The position numbers were made by a program, and so were the translations under genes. The notes under the pieces were generated by a model that made no database searches, was not told the origin of the DNA, and saw only the letters and a list, made by a program, of their open reading frames with translations. From NCBI RefSeq assembly GCF_001580995.1, contig NZ_LHZU01000139.1:32925-96924 (forward strand): a stretch of 64,000 nucleotides of DNA. Direction: 5' to 3'. Below, piece by piece: positions 1 to 8,825 of this stretch. The stretch is from Acetobacter senegalensis (GTDB lineage Bacteria > Pseudomonadota > Alphaproteobacteria > Acetobacterales > Acetobacteraceae). Numbering within the stretch: position 1 is the stretch's first letter; each line of letters starts with the position of its first letter.

Positions 1-2046
1 TTCATCAATGGGGATAATGCCCTTGCCGTGCTTGCCGGTGGATTCCGCAACAAGCTGTTCCAGCCAGGCGCCAAAATCGGCAATCTGCGGTGTGGCAATA
101 ACGGTCAGCTTGTCATGCCCGAACTGCGTTGCGGCAACGCCCAGAATGGTGCCAAGCAATACGCCGGGGTTCTGGGCAGGGGGCACGCTGGCATCGCTCA
201 TGCGCACGCCGCGCAGAGCGTCTTCCAGAAACAGTTTGACCGGAATGCCAGAGGCTGCGGCGGGAACCAGACCGAAATTAGAGAGCACGGAATACCGGCC
301 ACCAATCTGCGGTTCGCCAGCAAAAATTTTCCAGAAACCTTCTTTCTTGGCAAGGGCTTCCAGCTTGGATCCGGGGTCTGTAATCGCGACAAAATGGCTG
401 CCAACTTTCTCGCCCAGCGCCTTTTTGGCGAGGTCATGAAAATAGGCCAGCATGATGTTGGGTTCAAGCGTGCCGCCAGATTTGGAGGCAACGATGAACA
501 GCGTATTGGCCGGGTCAATCTTCTTGGCGTAGGTCGCAACCTGCTGCGGGTCCGTGCTGTCCAGCACATACAGGTGGCCAAAGCCTTCATGCTTGCCGAA
601 TGTTTCCGCCAGCACTTCCGGACCAAGGCTTGAGCCGCCCATGCCCATCAGCAGAACCTGTTTGAAACCACGGGCTTTAACTTCAGCCTGAAAGCTTTCC
701 AGTTCGGCAACGTGGGCAAGGCGTTCATCAACCGTGTCCAGCCATTTCAGCCATTTGGCTTCTTCACCGCCGGTCCAGACGGAGGCATCCTTGTTCCACA
801 GTTTGCGGATAGTGCCATCCTTGCACCAGTCTTTCAGACCTTTTTGCACGGCGTTTTCGAGGTCTGCCGGAAGGGCTGTCTTGATGTCCGTCAGCTTCTC
901 ACCCAGCAGGGCCTTCTGCTTGGCGGCCACAGACCCCAGAAGACCATCAAAAGCCTCCGCAAAGGAGGTCACACCTTCATCAACCAGAATGCGCGTAACG
1001 CCATCCAGGTTCAGGCCAAGCCGTTCAGCTTCCGCCAGAACGTGGCGTGCGGCATCAATTCCGGTGCCCAGGGTTTCCTTGACCGTACCATGATCACGGA
1101 AGGCATCCATGGTAGCGGGGGGCAGGGTGTTAACCGTGTGCGGGCCGATCAGGCTGTCTACATACAGCACATCGCTGTAAGCCTTATCCTTGGTGCCGGT
1201 AGACGCCCACAACAGGCGCTGTGGCTGTGCACCGGCTGCTTCCAGCGTTTTCCAGCGCGGGGTCTGGATAATTTCCTGCCAATACACGTAAGCCAGTTTG
1301 GCGTTGGCGATGGCCACCTTGCCACGCAGGACCTTCAGGGCCTCGGCTTCCGCATCTCCGGCTTTGACGCGGCGGTCTATTTCCGCATCAATCTTGCCAT
1401 CAATGCGGCTGACAAAGAAGGAGGCCACGGAGGCCACACGGGAGATGTCTCCCCCTTTTTTATGCAGGTCTTCCAACCCGGAGAGCCATGCATCCACCAC
1501 CGCTTTGTAGGCGGAAAGCGCAAAAATGAGCGTTACGTTGACATTGATGCCCGCTGCGATGGTTTCCCGAATGGCAGGGATACTTTCCGGTGTGGCCGGA
1601 ATTTTGATCATCAGATTGGGTTCAGCCACATCGGCCCACAGGCGGGCTGCTTCATGGGCCGTGCCTTTTTCGTCCCGCGCGAGATAGGGGGAGACTTCAA
1701 GGCTTACAAAGCCATCTCGCCGCTTGGTCTGCTCATAAACCGGTGCCAGAACATGGGCGGCCTTCTTGATGTCCTGCACGGCGAGTTTTTCATACAGCTC
1801 ACCGGGGGAGACGATTTCTTCCGCCAGAATGGTTTTGATCTGGGGGTCGTATTCCGTGCCTTCTCCCATGGCTTTCTGGAAGATGGCCGGGTTGGACGTC
1901 ACGCCACGCACATCATCAGTCTGCACCAGACGTGCCAGAGACCCATCTTCCACAAAGGAGCGGCGGATGAAGTCCAGCCATGGAGACTGTTGAACCGCTG
2001 CCAGAGCCTGTAGCGGGTTTGCCACCTGAGTGTGTGAAGCAGTCAT
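1..2046 (-). CDS. tal-pgi: bifunctional transaldolase / glucose-6-phosphate isomerase (partial, C-terminus off window)
   Basis: The minus strand is open without a stop from ATG 2046 to the left edge, 682 codons. The first part is transaldolase: an N-terminal GVTSNPAIF motif, then NLMIKIPAT with the Schiff-base lysine, and later LLWASTGTKD. From about residue 440 the protein becomes glucose-6-phosphate isomerase, with GMGGSSLGPEV, SKSGGTLEPN and AITDPGSKLEALA. The fusion links the non-oxidative pentose phosphate pathway to fructose-6-phosphate/glucose-6-phosphate exchange in the cytosol. Fused Tal-Pgi is known in acetic acid bacteria. AAGGG lies about 10 bases before the ATG. The gene starts 99 bases after tkt on the same strand, so co-transcription is likely. 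The end of the isomerase domain is not in the window. Confidence 0.95.
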   Translation of the reverse strand, partial: MTASHTQVANPLQALAAVQQSPWLDFIRRSFVEDGSLARLVQTDDVRGVTSNPAIFQKAMGEGTEYDPQIKTILAEEIVSPGELYEKLAVQDIKKAAHVLAPVYEQTKRRDGFVSLEVSPYLARDEKGTAHEAARLWADVAEPNLMIKIPATPESIPAIRETIAAGINVNVTLIFALSAYKAVVDAWLSGLEDLHKKGGDISRVASVASFFVSRIDGKIDAEIDRRVKAGDAEAEALKVLRGKVAIANAKLAYVYWQEIIQTPRWKTLEAAGAQPQRLLWASTGTKDKAYSDVLYVDSLIGPHTVNTLPPATMDAFRDHGTVKETLGTGIDAARHVLAEAERLGLNLDGVTRILVDEGVTSFAEAFDGLLGSVAAKQKALLGEKLTDIKTALPADLENAVQKGLKDWCKDGTIRKLWNKDASVWTGGEEAKWLKWLDTVDERLAHVAELESFQAEVKARGFKQVLLMGMGGSSLGPEVLAETFGKHEGFGHLYVLDSTDPQQVATYAKKIDPANTLFIVASKSGGTLEPNIMLAYFHDLAKKALGEKVGSHFVAITDPGSKLEALAKKEGFWKIFAGEPQIGGRYSVLSNFGLVPAAASGIPVKLFLEDALRGVRMSDASVPPAQNPGVLLGTILGVAATQFGHDKLTVIATPQIADFGAWLEQLVAESTGKHGKGIIPIDE

Positions 2047-2145
2047 GCGTAACGTCCCTTCTCTGCTGCGCTCCCGCCTGAAATGGCGGGCAGGAGCGCA
2101 TTCTACGTGCATTCTGTATGGCGCGTGGTGGAACCACGCCCGGCT

Positions 2146-4248
2146 TTAACGGGCCTGACGGCGCGCGGCTTCCAGAACGGCTTCTGGTGTAAAGCCAAAC
2201 TTTGCCATCAGTTTGCCCGCCGGGGCGGAGGCCCCAAATCCGTGCATGGCAATGATCTCACCACTGAAGCCAGTGTAGCGGTCCCACCCGATAGGGGAGG
2301 CAGCTTCAATGGCGACACGGCCCGTTATGGAAGGCGGTAGCACGCTATCACGGTAGGATTGTGGCTGGGCTTCAAACAGCTCCCAGCTTGGCATGGAGAC
2401 CACGCGGGCCGGAATGCCGTCTTTGCTCAGGGCTTCATAGGCAGAGACAGCCAGAGACAGTTCACTGCCCGATGCAATCAGGATTACCTTGGGTGTTTCC
2501 TTGCTGTCTGCCAGCACATAAGCGCCCTTCGCAACGCCGGAGGCCGGAGCGTAGCGACTGCGGTCCAGCGTGGGCAGGTTCTGGCGGCTGAGTGCCAGAG
2601 CGACCGGGCCATCCTGCTTGGCAATCAGAAAGCGCCACGCTTCCGCAACTTCATTTGCATCACCGGGGCGGATGGTGGTCATGCCCGGTGTGGCACGAAG
2701 CTGCACAAGCTGTTCGATTGGCTGATGGGTTGGCCCGTCTTCTCCCACCCCGATGGAATCATGGGTGAACACATACGTGACCGGCTGCTGCATGAGGGAC
2801 GCCAGACGGATGGGTGCCTTCATGTAATCAGAGAAAATCAGGAACCCGGCGCAGAACGGACGCAGACCATAGAGGGCCATGCCGTTTACAATGGCTCCCA
2901 TGGCGTGTTCACGTACACCAAAGTGGAGGTTCCGCCCTGCATAGGAGCCGTTCCATTCCTTGGGCTGGAAGCTTTGCTCGCCTTTGAGGAGGGTTTTGGT
3001 GGAAGGGGCAAGGTCAGCAGAGCCCCCCAGCAGCCACGGCAGGCGACCCGCCACGGCATTCAGCACTTCACCAGAGCTGGCGCGGGAGGCAATGCCTTTT
3101 TCGCTGGCCTCATAGGTCGGGATGTCTGCATCCCAGCCCTCCGGCAGGGTGCCGCTGAAAATACCATCCAGTTCAGCGGCCAGTTCCGGGTAATCCTTGC
3201 GGTAAGCCGCGAACAGTTTTTCCCACGCTGCGCGGGCGGTTGCGCCACGTGTGCCAAGACCCTGCTGCATGTGGGGCAGAACGCCATCAGGCACATAGAA
3301 GCTTTTGTCTTCCGGCCAGCCGTAGGCTTTCTTGGTTTCCCGAATTTCTTCCACACCCAGCGGCTCGCCATGGGCTGCGGCCGTGCCAGCCTTATGCGGT
3401 GCGCCCCAGGCAATAACAGAATGTACAAGGATAAAGGTGGGGCGGGTTGTCTCTGCTTTGGCTTTGGCCAGAAGGTCTTTCAGGGCTGCGGTATCGTTCG
3501 CATCCTTCAGTTCCAGCACCTGCCAGCCATAGGCGGCAAACCGTTCACCCACATTTTCTGTCAGGGCGATATCGGTGGACCCTTCAATGGAGATGCGGTT
3601 GGCATCGTACATCCAGATCAGGTTGCCCAGTTTCAGATGTCCGGCAGTTGAGGCGGCCTCGCTGGAGATTCCTTCCATCATGTCGCCATCCCCACACAGG
3701 GTATAGACATGGTGGTTGAACAGCTCAAAACCCGGCTTGTTGTAGCGGGCGGCCAGCCATTTCTCGGCCATGGCCATCCCCACCGAATTGCCACAGCCCT
3801 GACCCAGCGGGCCGGTTGTGGTTTCAACGCCCGTGGTGTGGCCGTATTCCGGATGCCCGGGTGTTTTGGAATCAAGCTGGCGGAACTGCTCAAGGTCTTC
3901 CACCGTCAGGGCAGGGGCGTTGGTGACTTTGCCCTGTTTGACCTGCCGAACACCGGCCAGATAAATGAGGGAATAGATCAGCATGGACGCATGGCCGATG
4001 GACAGCACAAAGCGGTCACGGTTCGGCCACAGCGGGTCTGCTGGATCGTAATTCAGCACATCCTGCCACAGGGTATAGGCAACAGGAGCCAAGGCCATGG
4101 CCGTGCCCGGGTGCCCGGAATTGGCTTTCTGCACAGCATCCATGGAAAGGGTGCGGATGGTGTTGATGCACAGGTTATCGAGACTGGCCGTCCCGCCGGC
4201 TTCCGCACCGTCTGGTGCGCGGAGAGGGGTGGGAAATAAGGCACGCAT
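2146..4248 (-). CDS. tkt: transketolase
   Basis: 700 residues, normal length for a bacterial transketolase. It transfers two-carbon ketol groups between sugar phosphates using thiamine diphosphate. Visible marks are the N-terminal ANSGHPGTAMALAP, GPLGQGCGNSVGMA, the diphosphate/Mg motif region GDGDMMEGISSEAAS, and in the pyrimidine-binding domain FGVREHAMGAIVNG, THDSIGVGEDGPTHQPIEQL and SRQNLP. The ATG at 4248 has GGAGGA about 10 bases upstream. It precedes tal-pgi on the same strand, which suits a pentose-phosphate operon; these bacteria depend on this pathway for sugar metabolism. Confidence 0.97.
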   Translation of the reverse strand: MRALFPTPLRAPDGAEAGGTASLDNLCINTIRTLSMDAVQKANSGHPGTAMALAPVAYTLWQDVLNYDPADPLWPNRDRFVLSIGHASMLIYSLIYLAGVRQVKQGKVTNAPALTVEDLEQFRQLDSKTPGHPEYGHTTGVETTTGPLGQGCGNSVGMAMAEKWLAARYNKPGFELFNHHVYTLCGDGDMMEGISSEAASTAGHLKLGNLIWMYDANRISIEGSTDIALTENVGERFAAYGWQVLELKDANDTAALKDLLAKAKAETTRPTFILVHSVIAWGAPHKAGTAAAHGEPLGVEEIRETKKAYGWPEDKSFYVPDGVLPHMQQGLGTRGATARAAWEKLFAAYRKDYPELAAELDGIFSGTLPEGWDADIPTYEASEKGIASRASSGEVLNAVAGRLPWLLGGSADLAPSTKTLLKGEQSFQPKEWNGSYAGRNLHFGVREHAMGAIVNGMALYGLRPFCAGFLIFSDYMKAPIRLASLMQQPVTYVFTHDSIGVGEDGPTHQPIEQLVQLRATPGMTTIRPGDANEVAEAWRFLIAKQDGPVALALSRQNLPTLDRSRYAPASGVAKGAYVLADSKETPKVILIASGSELSLAVSAYEALSKDGIPARVVSMPSWELFEAQPQSYRDSVLPPSITGRVAIEAASPIGWDRYTGFSGEIIAMHGFGASAPAGKLMAKFGFTPEAVLEAARRQAR

Positions 4249-4827
4249 GCTAACCTATCCTCCAGAGTGGGCTTCTTCCGGCCCGCAAAATATTCTGGAG
4301 CCCGTACACCGCTTTATAGAACAAAAAGCGGCTGCTGGCTCCTCAAGGCTCCGCACATTCACACGGTCAGGTGTTGCTCGGCAAGAGAGCAGGCGCAATC
4401 CTGATGAAGCAGGGACATAAAATGCGGAATGGTCTTCTGATGTAACGCCCGAAAAACCTGCGGGCTGCATGAGAACTCAGGGCATGGGGCCGTTATTTTT
4501 CTGCATCTGAAACTGGGTGGGGCGCGGAAGAAAACTAGGGGAGCCCTCTTTAATGGGAGCTTGGTGCCTTTGTTGGGGCGGATAGCCTGATCAGGTGAGG
4601 GAAGATTGAGGGGTGGGTGATGTTATCACAAACCCGTGATGATGGTCTGGGGAAGTGTGACGCATCATACTCGCGAGAGTGTAATCTGCTCTGCAGGAAG
4701 GAAACGCTGCACAGGATGGTGCGTTTGCGTTATAGAGTTTTATGCGCGGTGCAATGCTTGCCTTGGGGTGCGTCGCTGACTGCGCGCTTGTTTTGCAACC
4801 CGTAAACACTTTAACCGGAGGTTGGTC
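4249..4827. other. intergenic region between divergent tkt and the ankyrin gene
   Basis: This 579-base stretch must hold promoters for both divergent genes. I see no convincing coding frame. It includes an 8-base palindrome CTCGCGAG near 4669 and the ribosome site CCGGAGG just before the ankyrin gene. No named operator was recognised. Confidence 0.5.
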
Positions 4828-5400
4828 ATGACAGAGGTTTCTTCTCAGGACCCCCGTTTGCAGGACTCCATGCCCGCAGGCGCAGAGGCCGCGGCAAGTG
4901 GGTTTACACAACAGCAGATTGAAGCTTTGTTCATTAACGCCGCGCGTGAAGGGGATGCAGAACTTCTGGCAAGTTTTCTTGAAGCCGGAATGGACCCCAA
5001 CCTGCGCGCTGAAAAAGGATATACTCCCCTTATTCTGGCGGCTTACAACGGCAATATAGATGCTGTTTCAGCCTTGCTGAAAGGCGGGGCCAAGCCTGAT
5101 CTGCAAGATGAAAAAGGGGCAACTGCACTGGCTGGGGTGGCCTTTAAAGGCAATCTGCCGATCGCGCGCCTTCTGCTGGAAGCAGGGGCCGGGGTCGATG
5201 TGCCCAATAGTGTTGGCCGTACGCCGCTGATGTTTGCCGTAATGTTCGGGCGGGATGACATGGCCAAGCTGCTGCTGAAAGCCGGCGCCTGCCCAACCCG
5301 CCGTGATGGAGAAGGGCTGAACGCGCAGGATCTTGCACGCAGGCAGGGGAACACCGTTCTTGCAGGACTCATGAAACAGGAAACACGCGCAGCCTCCTGA
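4828..5400 (+). CDS. ankyrin repeat protein
   Basis: 190 residues with no signal peptide. About four ankyrin repeats cover residues 35-180, each with the usual GYTPLILAAYNGN, GATALAGVAFKGN or GRTPLMFAVMFGR type core followed by LL..GA. Such repeats bind partner proteins; the partner cannot be told. I chose ATG 4828 rather than TTG 4822 because GGAGG at 4817-4821 is 6 bases before the ATG and would be too close to the TTG. It stands alone, divergent from tkt. Confidence 0.85.
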   Translation: MTEVSSQDPRLQDSMPAGAEAAASGFTQQQIEALFINAAREGDAELLASFLEAGMDPNLRAEKGYTPLILAAYNGNIDAVSALLKGGAKPDLQDEKGATALAGVAFKGNLPIARLLLEAGAGVDVPNSVGRTPLMFAVMFGRDDMAKLLLKAGACPTRRDGEGLNAQDLARRQGNTVLAGLMKQETRAAS

Positions 5401-5719
5401 CGGAACTGGGCGTGTTGAGAAGCGGATTGAAAAGATCGTCCGTCAGTTTGGAAGAGCCGTCAGGCTGGTCTGGCGGGGTGTCCGTGGCTGAATGCTGAAG
5501 GTTTTTGTCCTCATGGTTCGTGGGGTCTTTAAAACTACTTTTTTAGGTTCTGCAAAATCCTTCCTCACGCCTGTGTCGCAGATTTTCTGGCAGCGTCTTT
5601 GGGTGATCAGAATGCTGGCAGGCGTAACAGAGCCCATTGTCCGCGTAGGATATAGGGCGGAGGGATCTGCTTCTTGATTGGCAGGGTTTTCAGTCGGGGC
5701 GGCATCAGGTAGGGGAAAG
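5401..5719. other. gene-free stretch upstream of hisC
   Basis: About 320 bases between the ankyrin stop and the terminator-like hairpin before hisC. The short open frame at 5492-5677 has no ribosome site and no protein-like pattern. I see no other structure. Confidence 0.4.
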
Positions 5720-5749
5720 GGCGGCCACTTTTGGGTCGCCTCTTTTTTT
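5720..5749 (+). terminator. terminator-like hairpin just upstream of hisC
   Basis: GGCGGCC (5720-5726), a 7-base loop and GGTCGCC (5734-5740) form a near-perfect 7-bp stem, followed by a run of seven T ending at 5749. It ends 14 bases before the hisC ATG, so it is either the end of an upstream transcript or an attenuator. No histidine-rich leader peptide was seen. Confidence 0.55.
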
Positions 5750-5763
5750 GCGGATAGTTCAGC

Positions 5764-6831
5764 ATGAGCCGTTTCTGGAGCCCCCTTGTCCATAGTCTGA
5801 CGCCCTATGTGCCGGGTGAGCAGCCCAAACTGGCTGATCTGATCAAGCTGAACACTAATGAATCTCCCTATGGTCCGTCTCCGCGTGCGTTGGAGGCCAT
5901 GCGGGCCACAGCGGATGAGAGCATGCGCCTGTATCCTGACCCGGAATGTCTGGCCCTGCGCACGGCGCTGGGGAAGCGTGTTGGGTTGCCGCCCGAGTAT
6001 GTGTTTGTCGGGAACGGGTCTGATGAGGTGCTGGCGCATGCGTTTCAGGCGTTGTTCGCACATGGGGACCCGCTGTTGTTTGCGGATGTGACCTACAGTT
6101 TCTACAAAGTTTACTGTGGTCTCTATTCCCTGCCATACCGGCTTGTGCCGCTGACGGAAGACATGCGTGTTCGGGTGCAGGATTACACCGGACCATGCAG
6201 TGGCGTTGTCCTGGCCAACCCCAATGCGCCTACCGGGGTTGCTCTGGGGCTTGATGATATCAAGGCCTTGTTGGCCATGCATCCTGACCGCGTTGTGCTG
6301 GTGGATGAAGCCTATGTGGATTTTGGTGCGGAAAGCACTGTAACCTTGGTGAAAGACTATCCCAATCTTCTGGTGGTGCAGACGTTCTCCAAGTCTCGGG
6401 CACTGGCTGGTGCGCGCGTGGGGTTTGCATTCGGTCAGCCGGACCTGATTGAAGCGCTGGTGCGCGTCAAGGACAGCTTTAATTCCTACCCGCTTGACCG
6501 CATTGCGCAGGCGGGTGCAACGGCTTCCGTTGAAGATGAAGCGTGGTTTGAGCAGTCCGTTCAGAAGGTTATCGCGTCCCGCACCAGTTTGACCTCCGGC
6601 TTACAGGGACTGGGGTTTGACGTCTTGCCTTCACAAGCCAATTTTGTTTATGCTCATCATGCTGATCGTGATGCGGTGCAACTGGCGGCGGCCCTGCGGG
6701 AGCGCGCCATAATTGTTCGCCACTTGCGTGGTCCGCGCACATCATCGTGGTTGCGTATTACGGTTGGGACAGACCAGCAGTGCGCTATGCTGCTCTCTGC
6801 CTTGCGGGATATCCTGCACCGCAATACCTGA
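5764..6831 (+). CDS. hisC: histidinol-phosphate aminotransferase
   Basis: 355 residues, normal length. It converts imidazole-acetol phosphate to histidinol phosphate with PLP and glutamate in histidine synthesis. Family marks are the N-terminal [23 protein letters not shown], the ANPNAPTG motif, VDEAYVDFG, and [18 protein letters not shown] holding the PLP-binding lysine. The end carries the LRITVG arginine motif. The ATG at 5764 has only a weak GGAT upstream. The other his genes are not in the window. Paralogues of this family may also act on aromatic amino acids, so a second role is possible. Confidence 0.93.
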   Translation: MSRFWSPLVHSLTPYVPGEQPKLADLIKLNTNESPYGPSPRALEAMRATADESMRLYPDPECLALRTALGKRVGLPPEYVFVGNGSDEVLAHAFQALFAHGDPLLFADVTYSFYKVYCGLYSLPYRLVPLTEDMRVRVQDYTGPCSGVVLANPNAPTGVALGLDDIKALLAMHPDRVVLVDEAYVDFGAESTVTLVKDYPNLLVVQTFSKSRALAGARVGFAFGQPDLIEALVRVKDSFNSYPLDRIAQAGATASVEDEAWFEQSVQKVIASRTSLTSGLQGLGFDVLPSQANFVYAHHADRDAVQLAAALRERAIIVRHLRGPRTSSWLRITVGTDQQCAMLLSALRDILHRNT

Positions 6832-6991
6832 GCACGCTTTTACCGTCGGCCAGATCAGGCTCCGGCGGTCGGGCGTGTTTTCTGTATCAATAATCAGGAT
6901 GTTTTTTCTCCCCTTTGCCAAAAGCGGGAGAGGAAGCTCGTTATTTGTGTGCTCTGTGTGGTGTGGTGCCACATAAGGGCGTGTTTGAGAG

Positions 6992-7276
6992 ATGGAGTTT
7001 ACCCCCATGCGTGCCTTTCATGGTCAGCTTTCTGACAACCAGCCCATTCGGCGCAATCTGGCTGAAAAGCAGAAACAGTTGCGCGATCTCAAGGAAACTC
7101 TGGCGGGCATGAAGTCTCACACCTCTCCGGCCCTGAAGGAGAGCGTGCGGAAGCGTATTGCCCAGCTTGAAGCGGAAATCAGCGCGGCTCCGGTCTTGAA
7201 ATCTGCCAAGAAAGCTTCTGCCCCTCGTCAGGGGACGGGAGCGCCGCAGGGGCGCCGGCCTGTGCGGGGAAAATAA
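6992..7276 (+). CDS. small basic coiled-coil protein of unknown function
   Basis: 94 residues. The middle (about residues 20-65) is a charged heptad-like helix (AEKQKQLRDLKETLAGM, then VRKRIAQLEAEIS), and the tail is rich in Lys, Arg, Gly and Pro. No family is recognised. The ATG at 6992 has only a weak GAGA before it; ATG 7007, with GGAG 10 bases upstream, is an alternative that would drop five residues. It lies between hisC and the CorA-like gene, all on the plus strand. The basic tail suggests nucleic acid or ribosome contact, but that is only a guess. Confidence 0.6.
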   Translation: MEFTPMRAFHGQLSDNQPIRRNLAEKQKQLRDLKETLAGMKSHTSPALKESVRKRIAQLEAEISAAPVLKSAKKASAPRQGTGAPQGRRPVRGK

Positions 7277-7427
7277 GAGGCCGGGCGGGGTACAGCCATT
7301 TTGTAACCCCGCCACCTCGTGATATGTAGCGGGCGACTCTGCAAAGGCAGGCTGGACTGGTTTTTCAGAAAGCGGTTCAGTCGTCTCGGGAGCAAAGGTC
7401 ATCATTTCGGGAAGTAGGAGTAGAGTG

Positions 7428-8486
7428 ATGGCCGGAACCACCTCGTCCGCTATGCCTGACTTTCTCTCAGAAGGCGGCACTTTGCTGCGTGATGGCCTGA
7501 TCTGGGCCATTTTCTGCCGGGCCGGGCAGGAGCCCCTGGAGCTTGACCGGGATGTGGTCTCCCATAGGCTGGCGACAGGCGTTTTCCCGCCTGAAATTGC
7601 AGCCATGGAAGGCTGGGCATGGTTCCATTTTGATATTGTCCATACCCTCTCCCGCGCACAGATCGAAAGTATTCCCTCCCTGCCGGAAGAAGTGCGGCAG
7701 GTTCTCACCAATCTGGAACGCAGCATCCGTCTGGACAATGAAGAGGAAACGGTGTTTGGCGCGCTACCCGCGTTTGATGACACCACCACGGATGATGACC
7801 GCAATGTCAGCACATGGCGGTTTGCGCTTCAGCCTGATTTGCTGATCACTACCCGCCGGCATCCCATCCCTGCGCTGGGGGTGGTGTATCATGAATTGCA
7901 GCGTGGGCTTGTGCCGCGTTCTCCGGCCAATCTTGTTGACCGAGCCCTGCTGGAATTTGCCGATACGTTGCGCCGTGATTTTGCCCGACTGGATGATCAG
8001 TTAGACCGGGCGGAAGATGTTCTGCTGATGCTGGACCGGGATACGGACCTGGGACGTATGAGCGGGCTTCTTGGTCTTGTCAGACGGCGCTCGACGGAAC
8101 TGCGGCGCGTTCTGGCTCCTGTTGACCGTATTTTTCGTGATGAAGAACTTGAGCTGCCGGAATGGGCGGAGGATGACCTGCGTGACCGTTCCCAACGGCA
8201 GGTTCATGCTGCACTGGATGACCTTCTGGCGTTGCAGGACCGTGCCCGTTCTCTTCAGGACGAACTGACATCCAATCAGGCGGAAGAAACCAACCGTCGG
8301 CTGTATATCGTGTCCGTCGGCACAACATTGATGCTGCCTGCCACGTTTGTAACCGGCTTTTTCGGTATGAATACGGGCGGCATGTTTCTGACCGATGGAT
8401 CCTGGGGCACGGTAGAGGCCGGAGGGCTGTGCTTCATCATCATGCTTGGCACCTGGCTGGTTCTCAAGGTGACAAAGCTGCTCTGA
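7428..8486 (+). CDS. zntB: CorA/ZntB-family divalent metal transporter
   Basis: 352 residues. A large soluble N-terminal domain is followed by two closely spaced transmembrane helices at the C-terminus with the family's GMN signature (FFGMNTGG) at the loop. Members form pentameric channels for Mg, Zn, Co or Ni ions. The DLLITTRRHPIPAL region and the long helix with DLRDRSQRQVHAALDDL fit the ZntB branch. I chose ATG 7428 because TAGGAG at 7415-7420 is 7 bases away; the overlapping GTG at 7425 is less well placed. Substrate and direction are not shown by sequence. Confidence 0.85.
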   Translation: MAGTTSSAMPDFLSEGGTLLRDGLIWAIFCRAGQEPLELDRDVVSHRLATGVFPPEIAAMEGWAWFHFDIVHTLSRAQIESIPSLPEEVRQVLTNLERSIRLDNEEETVFGALPAFDDTTTDDDRNVSTWRFALQPDLLITTRRHPIPALGVVYHELQRGLVPRSPANLVDRALLEFADTLRRDFARLDDQLDRAEDVLLMLDRDTDLGRMSGLLGLVRRRSTELRRVLAPVDRIFRDEELELPEWAEDDLRDRSQRQVHAALDDLLALQDRARSLQDELTSNQAEETNRRLYIVSVGTTLMLPATFVTGFFGMNTGGMFLTDGSWGTVEAGGLCFIIMLGTWLVLKVTKLL

Positions 8487-8496
8487 GCAGGACGTC

Positions 8497-8516
8497 AGCG
8501 CACGGATTCGTGCGCT
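8497..8516. terminator. strong hairpin after the CorA/ZntB gene
   Basis: AGCGCACG, loop GATT and CGTGCGCT form a perfect 8-bp stem with a 4-base loop, 10 bases after the stop at 8486. No T run follows, so it may be a weak or factor-assisted terminator or a 3'-end stabiliser. Confidence 0.45.
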
Positions 8517-8825
8517 TCACAGTGCTGCGTGTCTGCTAAACGCGGGCTTGCGACCAGTGGTTCCGCACGCATGTCAGGGGAATGCTGACATATGCGATGT
8601 TCTCAGGGAGAGAACGTATCGGAAACCTGATAATCACTTCTGACAAAAGAAGAAAAATCGGTTTTTTTCTTTTGAGACTGCAAATCAGGTGTTTTGAGAC
8701 AGGGAATGTTCTGCTGACCGAGAGGTAAAGGGTCGGTTAATCTTTTATGAAATACCGGGTGGTACAGGTGAAATGCGCGGTATTCCGCGTTTAATACGGG
8801 CATCGCAACTCAGCTCGTGGTTCCC
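8517..8825. other. gene-free stretch upstream of the Pit gene
   Basis: About 310 bases. A T-rich tract lies near 8660-8675. It probably holds the Pit promoter. No protein-like frame or known regulatory site was seen. Confidence 0.4.

Noticed and set aside
712..2013. Long plus-strand open frame (433 codons) inside tal-pgi
   Set aside because: The minus-strand frame gives clear transaldolase/isomerase motifs; the plus frame is a shadow with odd composition.
2359..3651. Plus-strand open frame of 430 codons inside tkt
   Set aside because: Antisense to a clear transketolase; no domain-like pattern.
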